IMG/VR virus record: IMGVR_UViG_3300006793_000067 | Span: 1-44,390 of that record | DNA from: a virus | Strand: one strand, 5' to 3' | DNA: 44,390 bases | Shown here: positions 15,041 through 23,182 of the stretch, piece after piece | How the letters are laid out: each line of letters starts with the position of its first letter | Position numbering within the stretch: the first letter of the stretch is position 1 | Made by a program: the position numbers and the translations under genes | Notes under the pieces: generated by a model | Databases searched by the model: none | Told to the model about the DNA's origin: nothing | Seen by the model: only the letters and a program-made list of their open reading frames with translations

Positions 15041-15433
15041 TCAGTAGAGACCATTGACGCTGAACTTGTAGGCGAACTGTGAGCAAGCGTCGGACACTGC
15101 TTTCAGGTCTATTGGGACGCCTGCACGGGTGTACTGTGGAATACATGAAAGCAAATGCCTGCGGTCGTCATAGAGGAACTGGTTCTTGCTTGCCTTTCGG
15201 GCACCCGTCGTGGTTGCTGTCAGGTATGCAACGCCGTCACTATTGACACGAATGAGGGCCATTCCGTGACGGACGAGAATCTGTGCTTCGTTGGTTGAGA
15301 CTCCTGAATCACCAGCGACTTGACTTGACCAGCAAATAATGTTGGTGTTCGTTCGTCGGTCCGTGAATACACTGTGGTACAGTGCACATAGGTAGTGTCG
15401 TCGGGCTTCGTGTATCGGGTTTTTGTCCGCCAT
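15041..15433 (-). CDS. Small protein, 130 aa, unknown
   Basis: ATG 15433 has a strong promoter at 15454-15480. The N-terminus is basic and helical (NPIHEARRHYLCALYHSVF). The middle contains Ser/Thr-rich strands (SSQVAGDSGVSTNEAQILVRHGMALIRV, AYLTATTTGARKASKNQFLYDD), reminiscent of a winged-helix arrangement (helix, helix, hairpin), so a DNA-binding role is possible but unproven. It lies directly upstream of terL. Confidence 0.65.
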   Translation of the reverse strand: MADKNPIHEARRHYLCALYHSVFTDRRTNTNIICWSSQVAGDSGVSTNEAQILVRHGMALIRVNSDGVAYLTATTTGARKASKNQFLYDDRRHLLSCIPQYTRAGVPIDLKAVSDACSQFAYKFSVNGLY

Positions 15434-15453
15434 GTTTAACCGTAGTAGGCTCC

Positions 15454-15480
15454 CCTATTAAAGACTTTCGGTCAAAGGTT
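15454..15480 (-). promoter_or_regulatory. TATA promoter (gene starting at 15433)
   Basis: The minus strand reads AACCTTTGACCGAAAGTC then TTTAATAGG, a strong match including the outer AGAACCTTT block. Confidence 0.75.
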
Positions 15481-15760
15481 CTGAGAGTAGTCGGAGGTCG
15501 GCTGGGCGAATCGGTGTCAAGCACCAGAACACGCCGCACCCCAGTGTGCCTATTCTACCGCATAGGACGACCATGTTTGGCCAGGTATCACCGTCGCCAA
15601 GCATCATCACATCAACGGGGCCACAGCGGCCACAGCCTAAGCACGAGGGTAGGGTTCCAATGGAGTTCACCTTGACCTCAGTGGTCTCAATGCCGAGTTC
15701 GTGGTTGCTTGGAGCGACAATGCTCCGAGGAACGGGTTGGTTCAACAGCCAGCGCGTCAA
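15458..15760 (-). CDS. Zinc-finger protein resembling Lar-type, 100 aa
   Basis: The start is taken as TTG 15760, overlapping the upstream TGA as TTGA; no ATG exists early in the frame. The centre has CLGCGRC, then about 25 residues with a Trp-Pro, then VVLCGRIGTLGCGVFWC. The CxxC pairs around a W-x-N-x-V-x-C stretch recall the small zinc fold of Lar/restriction-alleviation proteins and of phage zinc-ribbon proteins, but the similarity is loose. Third gene of a transcript beginning at the promoter at 17176-17198. Confidence 0.55.
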   Translation of the reverse strand: MTRWLLNQPVPRSIVAPSNHELGIETTEVKVNSIGTLPSCLGCGRCGPVDVMMLGDGDTWPNMVVLCGRIGTLGCGVFWCLTPIRPADLRLLSEPLTESL

Positions 15761-16845
15761 GCACTCACCCCAAGGACCCGTTTCTTGACCTTGTCCAGCA
15801 TCCTCTGTTGCTTGGGGCTGAGAGGAATGCCTACGGCGAAGCGAGAACTACTGACACTGGCCAGGAAGTCCTGTTCCCACGCTGACAATTGGGACTTGTA
15901 GGCCGTGAGGAGGTCGCTGGCTTCGTTATGCTCGCTCGGCACGGTTGTACCCATAAGGCACCCCATAATGCCGTCGTAGTGGTCCTTAGTGGACCACTTG
16001 AGGCCGTGTAGACCGTATCGGCGAATGGAGGCCTCAACACTTCCAATGCGGTTCGCAAGACCCTCGGGAACTCGTCCATCACTGAACCCAGCCTCAGCCT
16101 CTCGTCGGAACGACTTGGCGTCACGGTTGTTCTGAGCGCTCGCTTTGACTGCGGCGGCTCGTGACCTATCGGCCTCAATCACCCGTCGCTTGACTCGTTC
16201 AGCGGCGTTGTGGACCTGTGTTCTGAAGTGGGGCTGGGTGTCAAGGTACCATTGCTTGGTCTTCCCAGTGAGGTAGCCTCGTGCCTTAATCATGCGTTCA
16301 GCACGCTTGGCGTAGGTCGCATTAGGCTTTCCGAACTCTCGTCGTCCGGTGGTGTCGCCCACTGCGTAGGCGTGGTATGCTGGCCAGTGTTCGCTCGCCA
16401 TATCGTGCATGAACTCGCGCTTGTAGAAGGCCTCCTTGGCCTCAGCCATTTGCACCTTGAGGAAGTCTCGCTTGGCGTCACCAGTCAGCCCGTGGACGCC
16501 CTCAGAGACAATGTCAATGTGCTTCCATACGCATTCGTTTCCAACGACAATGGTCTTTGGTTGCTCCTTGTCTTCAACATGACAAGCCTCACGAATGTTC
16601 TGTTTTCCACAGAGGTAGCACTCGGCGTCGCCTGCTTTGACGAAGTGTGAATGAGTGTATTCCCAGTCATGAACGAAGTCTTCGTAGACCCGAATACGAC
16701 CAGCGCTCAGGCTGTTGTCATGAGCGACAATGCGTGAGACCTTGGCGAGGTTGAGTACAACCCGCTTCTCGTGAGACTCTACGCCTCGTTGTAGGTTCTC
16801 AACAATGTGCGGCGGTATCTCGCCGTCGTAAAGAGTAGTCTTCAT
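15757..16845 (-). CDS. Unknown 362-aa protein with an N-terminal zinc knuckle
   Basis: Residues 75-110 contain ECYLCGKQNIREACHVEDKEQ followed by VVGNECVWKHID: a CxxC, His, Cys/His pattern likely to bind zinc, seen in phage proteins of unknown role. The remaining 230 residues are basic, helical and Arg/Lys-rich (AERVKRRVIEADRSRAAAVKASAQNNRD), consistent with nucleic-acid contact. It is coupled by ATGA overlap to the small winged-helix-like gene upstream. A DNA- or RNA-associated role is inferred only from charge and zinc motif. Confidence 0.7.
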   Translation of the reverse strand: MKTTLYDGEIPPHIVENLQRGVESHEKRVVLNLAKVSRIVAHDNSLSAGRIRVYEDFVHDWEYTHSHFVKAGDAECYLCGKQNIREACHVEDKEQPKTIVVGNECVWKHIDIVSEGVHGLTGDAKRDFLKVQMAEAKEAFYKREFMHDMASEHWPAYHAYAVGDTTGRREFGKPNATYAKRAERMIKARGYLTGKTKQWYLDTQPHFRTQVHNAAERVKRRVIEADRSRAAAVKASAQNNRDAKSFRREAEAGFSDGRVPEGLANRIGSVEASIRRYGLHGLKWSTKDHYDGIMGCLMGTTVPSEHNEASDLLTAYKSQLSAWEQDFLASVSSSRFAVGIPLSPKQQRMLDKVKKRVLGVSA

Positions 16846-17144
16846 TCGTCCACCTCCTCGGTGACAACATCGGGGTCATGGACCTCGTGGTTCAGAGAGT
16901 ATTCCTTGCGTGAGCGTTCGTTGCCGTGAGCGGTTATACCGTTCTTGGTCTCGGTAGCAACAATCAAGTCACCGTCTTTGACCATGCGCTTCAGGACGAA
17001 CGCCATTTGCTTGGCCGTTCGCTTGGAGCCTTTGGGTACAATCGGGTTCACTGCCTCAGCGACAGCGCCGGACTTCATTGGTCGTGGGTCGGCTTTCATG
17101 CGACCAATAATGGCCGTTCGTAGGTTCTTCGGTATTCGCTTCAT
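16842..17144 (-). CDS. Basic winged-helix-like protein, 100 aa
   Basis: ATG 17144 (MKRIPKNLRTAI) is about 33 nt from the TATA box at 17176-17187, leaving roughly a 10-nt leader. The pattern of helix (NLRTAIIGRMKADPRPMKSGAVAEAVN), helix (TAKQMAFVLKRMVKDGDLIVATE) and a hairpin then GITAH resembles a small winged-helix DNA-binding domain, with an acidic C-terminus (PDVVTEEVDE). It could regulate viral genes. It heads a three-gene unit with the 362-aa and zinc proteins. Confidence 0.65.
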   Translation of the reverse strand: MKRIPKNLRTAIIGRMKADPRPMKSGAVAEAVNPIVPKGSKRTAKQMAFVLKRMVKDGDLIVATETKNGITAHGNERSRKEYSLNHEVHDPDVVTEEVDE

Positions 17145-17175
17145 TCTTGTCCGCTCCAGTCGTTGGTAGTGTGCC

Positions 17176-17198
17176 CCTATATTTAAGGGTGCCGCAAG
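17176..17198 (-). promoter_or_regulatory. TATA promoter (gene starting at 17144)
   Basis: The minus strand reads TTGCGGCACCCTTAAATATAGGGG: strong TATA, degenerate upstream element. Confidence 0.6.
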
Positions 17199-17208
17199 GA
17201 ACACCTGC

Positions 17209-18171
17209 TCAGGGCCATGTGAATACGCCCTTGCATTCGGGGCATTTCACGGGCAGGCTGGTCGGAGTTCCCGTCGGGCATTGAGCCTTATCGGCATGAA
17301 TAATAAGCCTTTGGTGACAATTAGGGCACTTTGAGGTGTCAACCCAGTAGTCGTCTCGTGTGGAGCCGAGGTACACATGCTTGACCTCCCTGGAGTCTCT
17401 CCACTTCGGGTCGGGCGTGTCCACTGGAACCACGACCTCAGACGCTTCATCAACCGGAGGGAAGTGAAGTCGGCTGTGGAACTCCCAATTCGGCGTTTCG
17501 CTGTGTAGTGCGGCGGTTACATCGGGGACACGGCTTGAATGCTCAGGGTACCATAATTTACCATTCCACTCAGCAGTATTGGAAGCAGGTCGCATCATTC
17601 TAAGTGCCTCAACGGAATGCTCGTTGTAATTGACATTGAACACTGGAAGAATGTCGGTTGGTTCCATATACGAATCCCCCTCGTTCCATACGCCACAGAA
17701 TAGGGTGAAGAATCGCTGGGCCAAGGTGTGCATGTCGCTGTTGTAGACCGGAGTGAAATAATCCAAGTCGGGGTCCGACTGACCCATTCCAATGTACTCC
17801 TCGCCAGCGTTCCAGGTAGGAACAGACACTTGCCTCGCAAAGAACTCCATGCGGTGACTGGGTGCCTCGGCACCACCCCTTGCATAGACAATGACGGGCA
17901 TGCGGTCCTTGGGCCACATACCGAACACAGGTACCTTATCCGACCATGTGGCTATCGCTTCCGACTCTGGAACGAATGTCGCCATTGGGCCGAGTAATTC
18001 GGTGTCTGTGTTGCCCAGAAGAGGGCGGAATGTCGCCATCCAATTCGCAAGAGAGAAGGACCAATCGTCACCGTAGCCATTCAATTTTGGCCAGAATGGG
18101 TGCATGGGAAGGGCTTGTCGTTCAAGCCACTTTTCACGGCCTACAAGGTACAGACTGTCTCTGGCCCTCAT
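17209..18171 (-). CDS. Unknown 320-aa protein with C-terminal zinc ribbon, partner of VWA gene
   Basis: No catalytic motif recognised. The first 210 residues are globular, with many Trp, Tyr and Met residues and a repeated theme of predicted strands (KVPVFGMWPKDRMPVIVYARG). The C-terminus has CPNCHQRLII...CPTG...VKCPECKGVF, a four-Cys zinc ribbon. ATG 18171 overlaps the stop of the VWA-domain gene as ATGA, so the two proteins are probably made in fixed ratio and may form a complex with the AAA+ ATPases encoded upstream. Confidence 0.7.
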   Translation of the reverse strand: MRARDSLYLVGREKWLERQALPMHPFWPKLNGYGDDWSFSLANWMATFRPLLGNTDTELLGPMATFVPESEAIATWSDKVPVFGMWPKDRMPVIVYARGGAEAPSHRMEFFARQVSVPTWNAGEEYIGMGQSDPDLDYFTPVYNSDMHTLAQRFFTLFCGVWNEGDSYMEPTDILPVFNVNYNEHSVEALRMMRPASNTAEWNGKLWYPEHSSRVPDVTAALHSETPNWEFHSRLHFPPVDEASEVVVPVDTPDPKWRDSREVKHVYLGSTRDDYWVDTSKCPNCHQRLIIHADKAQCPTGTPTSLPVKCPECKGVFTWP

Positions 18172-20345
18172 TGCTTCACCACCCGTCGCTTGAGGGAGCG
18201 CTTGAGCGCCGTCTTGAGGGGCAAGAGAATGTCCTGTGCGAGGGTCTCAATGCCGTTCACTGAGGCGTGCCCGTGGTTGGCGTAGTAGCGGCTGGTGTCC
18301 ATGCCTGCAATGCCGACCGAGAAGAGAATGCACTCGTCTTTCTCAGCCTCAGCCAAGACCTGCTTGAGGTGGGCGCCAGCGCCAATCCCGTTGCATGGAC
18401 CGGCTGGGGAGCCATCTGAAATAATGAAGACCATGCGCTTGGAGTCAGTGTCACCGAATTGCTTAGTGCGCTCCATAGCCCAGCGGACGGCGTATGCGTC
18501 GCTGTTTTGGGAACCGGCGAATGGGGTGACAATGCGTCCCTTGACCTCAGTGGTGAGGCTTTGGTTGGCGCCCTTTCGTATGTTAATGTAGGTGCATCCA
18601 CGGTGGAAGTCACGCATGGCTCCGTTGGACGAATTGAAGTCAACGACCTCGTAGTCCGCTCCGACCAATTCAAGGGCCTCTGAGAGGGCCACAGCGGCCT
18701 TAGCGGCTTGGCGAGCACGGCGACCGTTCATGGAGCCGGAGGCGTCAATCAAGACCACACAGCGCAATTTGAAGTCGGGGTGGACCTTGTCCTTCTTGAA
18801 GAGGCGCTCGGACGACTTGACAGCCCAGAGACGGGAGTCGTCAATTTTACCCTTTTTGTGGTGGGTTGAGTAGCGAGTGTCGGCCCCACGAATGAGGTTC
18901 TTGAGGGCGGCCGAAAGGCGCTTGACAGCGGCTTTTGTTTGGGCCTTGACAGCGTTGTAATCACCTGCTTGGGCTTCCATGTTGTAGTGTCGCCATTCCT
19001 CGTTCTCGCCTGTAATAATGCCGTGTCCACCGTCGTTGGTGACGCCAGCGGCTTCGGCGTTATGAAGGTCAGCAGTCAAGTCACTGAGGTCCACATCTTC
19101 AGGGAACCAAAGGTCGTCCGACTCGTCAAAGACACTTTGAGCCTCGGCGAGGAGGTTCTCAGCATAGTCAATGCCGTTGAATCGTGTATCGGTTGAGCCG
19201 GTTGAGCCAACCATTAGACTACCCTCGTGGTTGTCGCCAGCCTCGGTGTATGCGTCGCCACCAAAGTCGTCGTCGGGTGTCTCACGAGAGACAGGCCTAC
19301 CATCGGCTCCCTCGTCGCCCACAGCGCCTTCTTCGTCGCCACCGGTACCTTGACCCTCGGAACCGGAGCCGTCGCCTTCTTGGCTATCTCCAGCGCCCTC
19401 AGCGTCGTCTCCAGACTCAGCGCCACCCTCGGAAGAGTCGCCTTCATCATCACCGTCGCCAAGACCAGCGCCGTCTTCAAGACCAGCGTTGTCGCTTGTT
19501 GGAATATCCATGTCCTTGAATCGGGAAGTGCGAACGGTCTTGGCCTTGTCCTTGTTTCGCTTTTGGGTGTTAGCGGCTTCGGAGACCTTCTCCATGGACA
19601 TGTCGTCCACGAACATTGCTTCACCTGCTGGGTCCTCGGACGCTCCGTATTCGGAGCCACCGGTCTCGTCTTCAGGGAAGTGCTTGCGGTACACTGCGAG
19701 AACAGCACGAGCGCCCTTAATGACACGAGTAGTGTCTTGACACTTGAGTGCATCAGCAAAGAGAGGGCGAGCCTCGTTCATCATAGCAATGACCTTGTTG
19801 TTGTCAATGAAGTGACCGACGCCAAGAATAGCCTCGGTAGCAATAGCAATGACGCCCATTTTAGGCGCTTCAGAGTCCGGCACAGGCTCACCGCTAAGGT
19901 TGTCACGGTGTTGCTCCATCATCATGGTTTGAGTCATGTCCAAGCGCTTCTTGGAGCCTGCGAAGTCCTTGCCGAGCAAGTAGTTCACACGAGCGTCCTC
20001 AAATATGTTCGTGAAGTCGTGGAGCAATTTGTCCTCGTCACCACGCTTAATGGCGTCGGCAACGACTTTCCAGGCGTTGAAATTGGTGTATGCAAGGTGT
20101 CCAGCACATTCGTGAGCCAAGACAGCCTCGGTCAAAATCAAGTTCATGTTGTCGGACACACCGGCAAGCATCGGGTAGGTCAAGTACACGGTTTCGCCGT
20201 CAGTAGCACATGGTTCGGTAGGTCCGACTTGTAGTCGCTTGACTGCTCGTCCCTTGCCTTCCATTTCACCGCTGAGAATACGGGCAAGGTTGCCCAAGTG
20301 GTGGTGGTAGGCTCGGCTCGTGTTGGTGTCCCATGGTCGCATCAT
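18168..20345 (-). CDS. CobT-like VWA-domain protein, partner of MoxR-type ATPase
   Basis: 725 aa. N-terminal residues 60-125 have ILTEAVLAHECAGHLAYTNF (HExxxH, near the HExxH of related proteins but one residue longer) and FTNIFEDARVNYLL, the ED-R motif found in CobT/NorD-type proteins. Residues 285-375 are an acidic Asp/Gly/Glu-rich linker. Residues about 525-725 are a von Willebrand A domain with an intact MIDAS: VVLIDASGSMNG (Asp534, Ser536, Ser538) and later ISDGSPAGP. Such proteins act with MoxR/CobS AAA+ ATPases as metal-dependent remodelling or chelatase complexes. The ATPase gene lies 1 kb upstream in the same direction. The target in a virus is unknown. The promoter at 20366-20390 fixes ATG 20345. 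Confidence 0.8.
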   Translation of the reverse strand: MMRPWDTNTSRAYHHHLGNLARILSGEMEGKGRAVKRLQVGPTEPCATDGETVYLTYPMLAGVSDNMNLILTEAVLAHECAGHLAYTNFNAWKVVADAIKRGDEDKLLHDFTNIFEDARVNYLLGKDFAGSKKRLDMTQTMMMEQHRDNLSGEPVPDSEAPKMGVIAIATEAILGVGHFIDNNKVIAMMNEARPLFADALKCQDTTRVIKGARAVLAVYRKHFPEDETGGSEYGASEDPAGEAMFVDDMSMEKVSEAANTQKRNKDKAKTVRTSRFKDMDIPTSDNAGLEDGAGLGDGDDEGDSSEGGAESGDDAEGAGDSQEGDGSGSEGQGTGGDEEGAVGDEGADGRPVSRETPDDDFGGDAYTEAGDNHEGSLMVGSTGSTDTRFNGIDYAENLLAEAQSVFDESDDLWFPEDVDLSDLTADLHNAEAAGVTNDGGHGIITGENEEWRHYNMEAQAGDYNAVKAQTKAAVKRLSAALKNLIRGADTRYSTHHKKGKIDDSRLWAVKSSERLFKKDKVHPDFKLRCVVLIDASGSMNGRRARQAAKAAVALSEALELVGADYEVVDFNSSNGAMRDFHRGCTYINIRKGANQSLTTEVKGRIVTPFAGSQNSDAYAVRWAMERTKQFGDTDSKRMVFIISDGSPAGPCNGIGAGAHLKQVLAEAEKDECILFSVGIAGMDTSRYYANHGHASVNGIETLAQDILLPLKTALKRSLKRRVVKQ

Positions 20346-20365
20346 GTTTGGTCCTACACGCTCCA

Positions 20366-20390
20366 CCTATATAACAGTGGTGCCCTATCG
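20366..20390 (-). promoter_or_regulatory. TATA promoter of the VWA gene
   Basis: The minus strand reads GATAGGGCACCACTGTTATATAGG, followed by GACCAAAC just before the ATG pair. Confidence 0.7.
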
Positions 20391-21149
20391 CTTTGAATAA
20401 GGTGGGGAATCGGTCCTTTTGGCCCGAAGCGTGCGAATGTAGTGACGAGACACGGTGGAAAGGTTGTCTATATCCCAAGCGTGGCTGTGCATCATGAGGC
20501 CCTTGGCCACCTGACCTGGAGGTGTTCCGTTATGGTGAGCCATAGATAGGATGGAGAGTGGGTGAACGGTGAAGTCGTGGTTGTATTCGCCGGACAGCAA
20601 GGCCTTCGGTTGGTCACGCTGGTGAACAAATGCAACCCCGTCGCCATCTGGAATCATGTTCAAATCGGCACAGACCTTGGCTTGTCTCCATGACCGTGCG
20701 GTCTTGGCTATTGCATCCAATACCTCAGCGTCGGCTGGGTGGTCGGCAAGCATTTGTTGGAGGTGGCGTTCTTGAGGTCGCTCAAGTTCAATCACCACGC
20801 ACTTGGTCCGAACTTGGTATGGTACAGACTGAATGGACAGTGCGAGAATCGCCGTGGGAGGGGCGTCAGGGAGAGCGTTTTGGACTTTGGTCCATAACCT
20901 GCTCCCGAGCCAATCGGCGTCGTCTATGAGGGCGTATCGGCCCTTCCCGTAGAATGTAGGGTGTCGGGCATTGCTCATTGCTACGAGCGGGTCCTCATGG
21001 GTCTCGGGTTGCATCCCCAATTCGGCGCTCAGAGTCTCAAGCACGAAGTTCTTCCCAGTGCCCGTCGGTCCTACGAGAAGCAGGGGTCGCACGGGGTCCT
21101 TGAGCCAGTATCGCACACCCTCAATGGGTGCTCGCTTGCCGTAGAGCAT
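20385..21149 (-). CDS. Clamp-loader-like AAA+ ATPase
   Basis: 254 aa. ATG 21149 (MLYGKRAPIEGVRYWL) overlaps the upstream TGA as TGATG. The ATPase core has Walker A LLLVGPTGTGKNFVLETL (Asn where Ser/Thr is usual), Walker B YALIDDADWLG and a sensor-like region (AILALSIQSVPYQVR). Size and layout recall DnaX/RFC-type or phage gp44-like loaders and DNA-polymerase delta' folds. The Thr-to-Asn change in the P-loop suggests weak or no hydrolysis, as in a delta'-like or RFC-large-like partner of the RFC small subunit encoded at 26.4-27.4 kb. That partnership is inference. It lies between the MoxR-type ATPase and the VWA gene, so it could also belong to that system. Confidence 0.7.
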   Translation of the reverse strand: MLYGKRAPIEGVRYWLKDPVRPLLLVGPTGTGKNFVLETLSAELGMQPETHEDPLVAMSNARHPTFYGKGRYALIDDADWLGSRLWTKVQNALPDAPPTAILALSIQSVPYQVRTKCVVIELERPQERHLQQMLADHPADAEVLDAIAKTARSWRQAKVCADLNMIPDGDGVAFVHQRDQPKALLSGEYNHDFTVHPLSILSMAHHNGTPPGQVAKGLMMHSHAWDIDNLSTVSRHYIRTLRAKRTDSPPYSKR

Positions 21150-21316
21150 CAGTAGTCGTCCCTGAGAGTACGCTGTGCCTTCGGTACGAGGGTTTGCTGG
21201 TACGGGTCGTTCTTGCCTTCCAAGCCCATGGGGTTGACGCCTATGTGGGCGCACAGCACCTTCACGAGTCGCTCAAGGTTTAGAATCCGGTTTTCCAGGT
21301 CTGCTTTGGTTTGCAT
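21149..21316 (-). CDS. Small coiled-coil protein, 55 aa
   Basis: Runs from ATG 21316 to TGA 21149-21151 and is followed by the clamp-loader-like gene with a one-base overlap (TGATG). It begins MQTKADLENRILNLERLVKVL, an amphipathic coiled-coil helix, and ends in a charged, Tyr-containing tail. Its own promoter (21337-21350) and the coupled downstream ATPase argue that it is real; it may be a small accessory of that ATPase. Function unknown. Confidence 0.65.
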   Translation of the reverse strand: MQTKADLENRILNLERLVKVLCAHIGVNPMGLEGKNDPYQQTLVPKAQRTLRDDY

Positions 21317-21336
21317 GACCCTTCACCGGCTCCCCA

Positions 21337-21350
21337 CCTATTTGAGCGCC
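21337..21350 (-). promoter_or_regulatory. TATA promoter (gene starting at 21316)
   Basis: The minus strand reads GGCGCTCAAATAGG, TATA-like TCAAATAGG, at leaderless distance. Confidence 0.55.
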
Positions 21351-21356
21351 ATGGGT

Positions 21357-21397
21357 GGCTCGGGGGTTGGAAGCGACCTCAGCCGCACCCCCGAGCC
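21357..21397. terminator. 11-bp perfect inverted repeat between ATPase cassettes
   Basis: GGCTCGGGGGT at 21357-21367 pairs with ACCCCCGAGCC at 21387-21397 across a 19-nt loop. It lies just after the MoxR-type gene stop (21421) and just before the next promoter, so it is probably a 3'-end or terminator hairpin, or an operator. No T-run follows. Confidence 0.55.
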
Positions 21398-21420
21398 GTT
21401 CATGGGCTGAGGTATGAGCA

Positions 21421-22665
21421 TCATACGAAGTCTTCAAGGCGAGCACGAGCGGCCGCTTCAACCTGTGGTTGTTCATCGGTTGTGTAGCGTCCAACCATGA
21501 CATAGCGGACGGCTTCGGAAATCGTGAGGTCGCCGAGTTCGCCGACCATTTGAACGAGCATACGGGTGGAGGTGTCGGACTCCATTTTGTACTCTTTCTT
21601 GAGACGGCGAAGGTCGTTGGCGAGGTCAACAATGTTGCCCACGAGTTCAGAGTCACGGAAGCCGGTTTGGTCTTGAATGACCTTGACTTCCATGTCACGA
21701 GAGAGGTACGAGAACGGCAATGTGTAGGTGAAGCGGTTCTTGGTCGCTTGGTTCATTGCGTTGACGCCAGCGTAGTCGTCCGGTGGGTTCATGGTACCAA
21801 TGACCATGAATCCAGGCTTGGCCTTGACGACACGGTTGTTGTCGTCAGGAATGACGAGCATGCCTGTGTCCATGAGACCGTTGAGGGCCATGAGAATGTT
21901 CTCACGAGCGCCGTTAATCTCGTCAGCCAAGAAAGGCAAGCCGAGTTCAGCGGCCATGGTACCGACGCCGTCTTGGAAGACGACTTCGCCGTTGACGAGG
22001 GTACGAGCACCGAGGAATTGGTCCTCAGTCACGCCGTCCGAGAAGTTCATGCGAATGAGTGGTGTCTGGACAGCGTGGAAGAAGGACTTGGCCAATTCGG
22101 ACTTCCCACAGCCGGTAGGACCGACAATGAGCATGTGCGCTTTGGTGGTGTCGCCAGCGAGGGAGTGCTTGTAGCGGTTGGCCATCAAGCGGTACTCTTG
22201 GCGTTCCGACTCAACGAAAATCTTGCGAGAAGGAATCAAGGACTTCAACCAGTCGGACATACCGGCGACAGCGTCGGGGCTGTTGCGTGGAATGCCGTAG
22301 AAGACGCCGCCGACATGGACAGTACCCACAGGGGTGTCGTTGACAGGGGCAACAGTGACGGACGGTAGGACAGCACTGGACGGCGTTGCCGTAGGCATTG
22401 AAGGGACGGCGTTGCCGAGGTCTCCAACGGACAGTGCAAGGGAGGCCGACCAAATCTGTCGGTCAGCACCAATGGTGACACGGGTCACATTGGCTTTGTC
22501 CATTCGTACTTTTGAGAACGCATTGGACTTCAGGGACTCCATAGTGGTAGTCCGTCCACTTGCGAGAATCAAGTCATGGACTTGACTCAAGAAGTCGGTC
22601 TCGGTCATTCTTCCACCGGCAAGGTTGACGGCTTGGCTCATTGCTTCAATCGTGGTTAGGCTCAT
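21421..22665 (-). CDS. MoxR/CobS-type AAA+ ATPase
   Basis: 414 aa. Walker A GPTGCGKS (182-189), Walker B LPFLADEIN (243-251), sensor 1 GTMNPP (290-295), and an Arg finger in ATKNRF (311). This belongs to the AAA_5/MoxR helix-2-insert clade: the KFSxG-like FSDGVTEDQFLG loop is present. Residues 1-130 are a separate helical and Ser/Pro-rich region with a DFLSQVHDLILA segment that may bind a partner. Family members pair with VWA proteins (CobS-CobT, MoxR-VWA); a VWA gene is encoded downstream at 18.2-20.3 kb. The ATG 22665 transcript has about 12 nt of leader, as the TATA box is about 37 nt away. Confidence 0.85.
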   Translation of the reverse strand: MSLTTIEAMSQAVNLAGGRMTETDFLSQVHDLILASGRTTTMESLKSNAFSKVRMDKANVTRVTIGADRQIWSASLALSVGDLGNAVPSMPTATPSSAVLPSVTVAPVNDTPVGTVHVGGVFYGIPRNSPDAVAGMSDWLKSLIPSRKIFVESERQEYRLMANRYKHSLAGDTTKAHMLIVGPTGCGKSELAKSFFHAVQTPLIRMNFSDGVTEDQFLGARTLVNGEVVFQDGVGTMAAELGLPFLADEINGARENILMALNGLMDTGMLVIPDDNNRVVKAKPGFMVIGTMNPPDDYAGVNAMNQATKNRFTYTLPFSYLSRDMEVKVIQDQTGFRDSELVGNIVDLANDLRRLKKEYKMESDTSTRMLVQMVGELGDLTISEAVRYVMVGRYTTDEQPQVEAAARARLEDFV

Positions 22666-22699
22666 TTTCGGTTCGCTCCAAACGGTCCTATGTGCACCA

Positions 22700-22724
22700 C
22701 CTATTTAACAGTACCCCTCAAAGT
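22700..22724 (-). promoter_or_regulatory. TATA promoter of the MoxR-type gene
   Basis: The minus strand reads CTTTGAGGGGTACTGTTAAATAGG. It includes the stop codon of the upstream gene and is further from the ATG than usual. Confidence 0.7.
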
Positions 22725-23182
22725 GACCGAGGAGACAATAACCCTTTGATGATTAGATAGGACTCAACATGGCCCTCAGTCCACTGTTTAAGAGCGTTGA
22801 TGGATTCGTATTCCCTCAGAGTTCGTATTCTCGCCCACAGCCTGCGCTTGTCTTTACTATTGAACTCCATAGCCTTGCACACGAACAAGCCGACCTCAGC
22901 CACGATAGTCCAGCACACTGCTGGAGGTTGAGACCGGTCGTTCCAAACGAGGTTGAGCACTTTCCGTCCGACTTGGCGGGGGTCGGGAGACATGCACTGG
23001 AGCGCCAGGGACTCAATCAAGTCCATGTTCTCACTCACGAATGTCTTGCGTTCCTTACCAATGGCTCGTACCCAGCGTGGTGTGTGTAGGTGCCTGTACG
23101 CTACGGTTCTCGCTCCGTAGTGGGTGAACCCGCATTTGTCTCTAAGGACCCTGTATGTGGCCCTCTCGTTGCTTAATTTCAT
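22718..23182 (-). CDS. Unknown protein, 154 aa, coupled to DNA polymerase
   Basis: ATG 23182 overlaps the polymerase stop as ATGA. Basic and helical (YGARTVAYRHLHTPRWVRAIGKERK; KDKRRLWARIRTLREY), with a few Cys but no zinc pattern. Translational coupling to polB suggests a replication accessory, but no family is recognised. Confidence 0.65.
   Translation of the reverse strand: MKLSNERATYRVLRDKCGFTHYGARTVAYRHLHTPRWVRAIGKERKTFVSENMDLIESLALQCMSPDPRQVGRKVLNLVWNDRSQPPAVCWTIVAEVGLFVCKAMEFNSKDKRRLWARIRTLREYESINALKQWTEGHVESYLIIKGLLSPRSL

Noticed and set aside
19227-20234. Long plus-strand open frame opposite the VWA gene
   Set aside because: No recognisable motif and no promoter; antisense to a protein with intact VWA and ED-R motifs.
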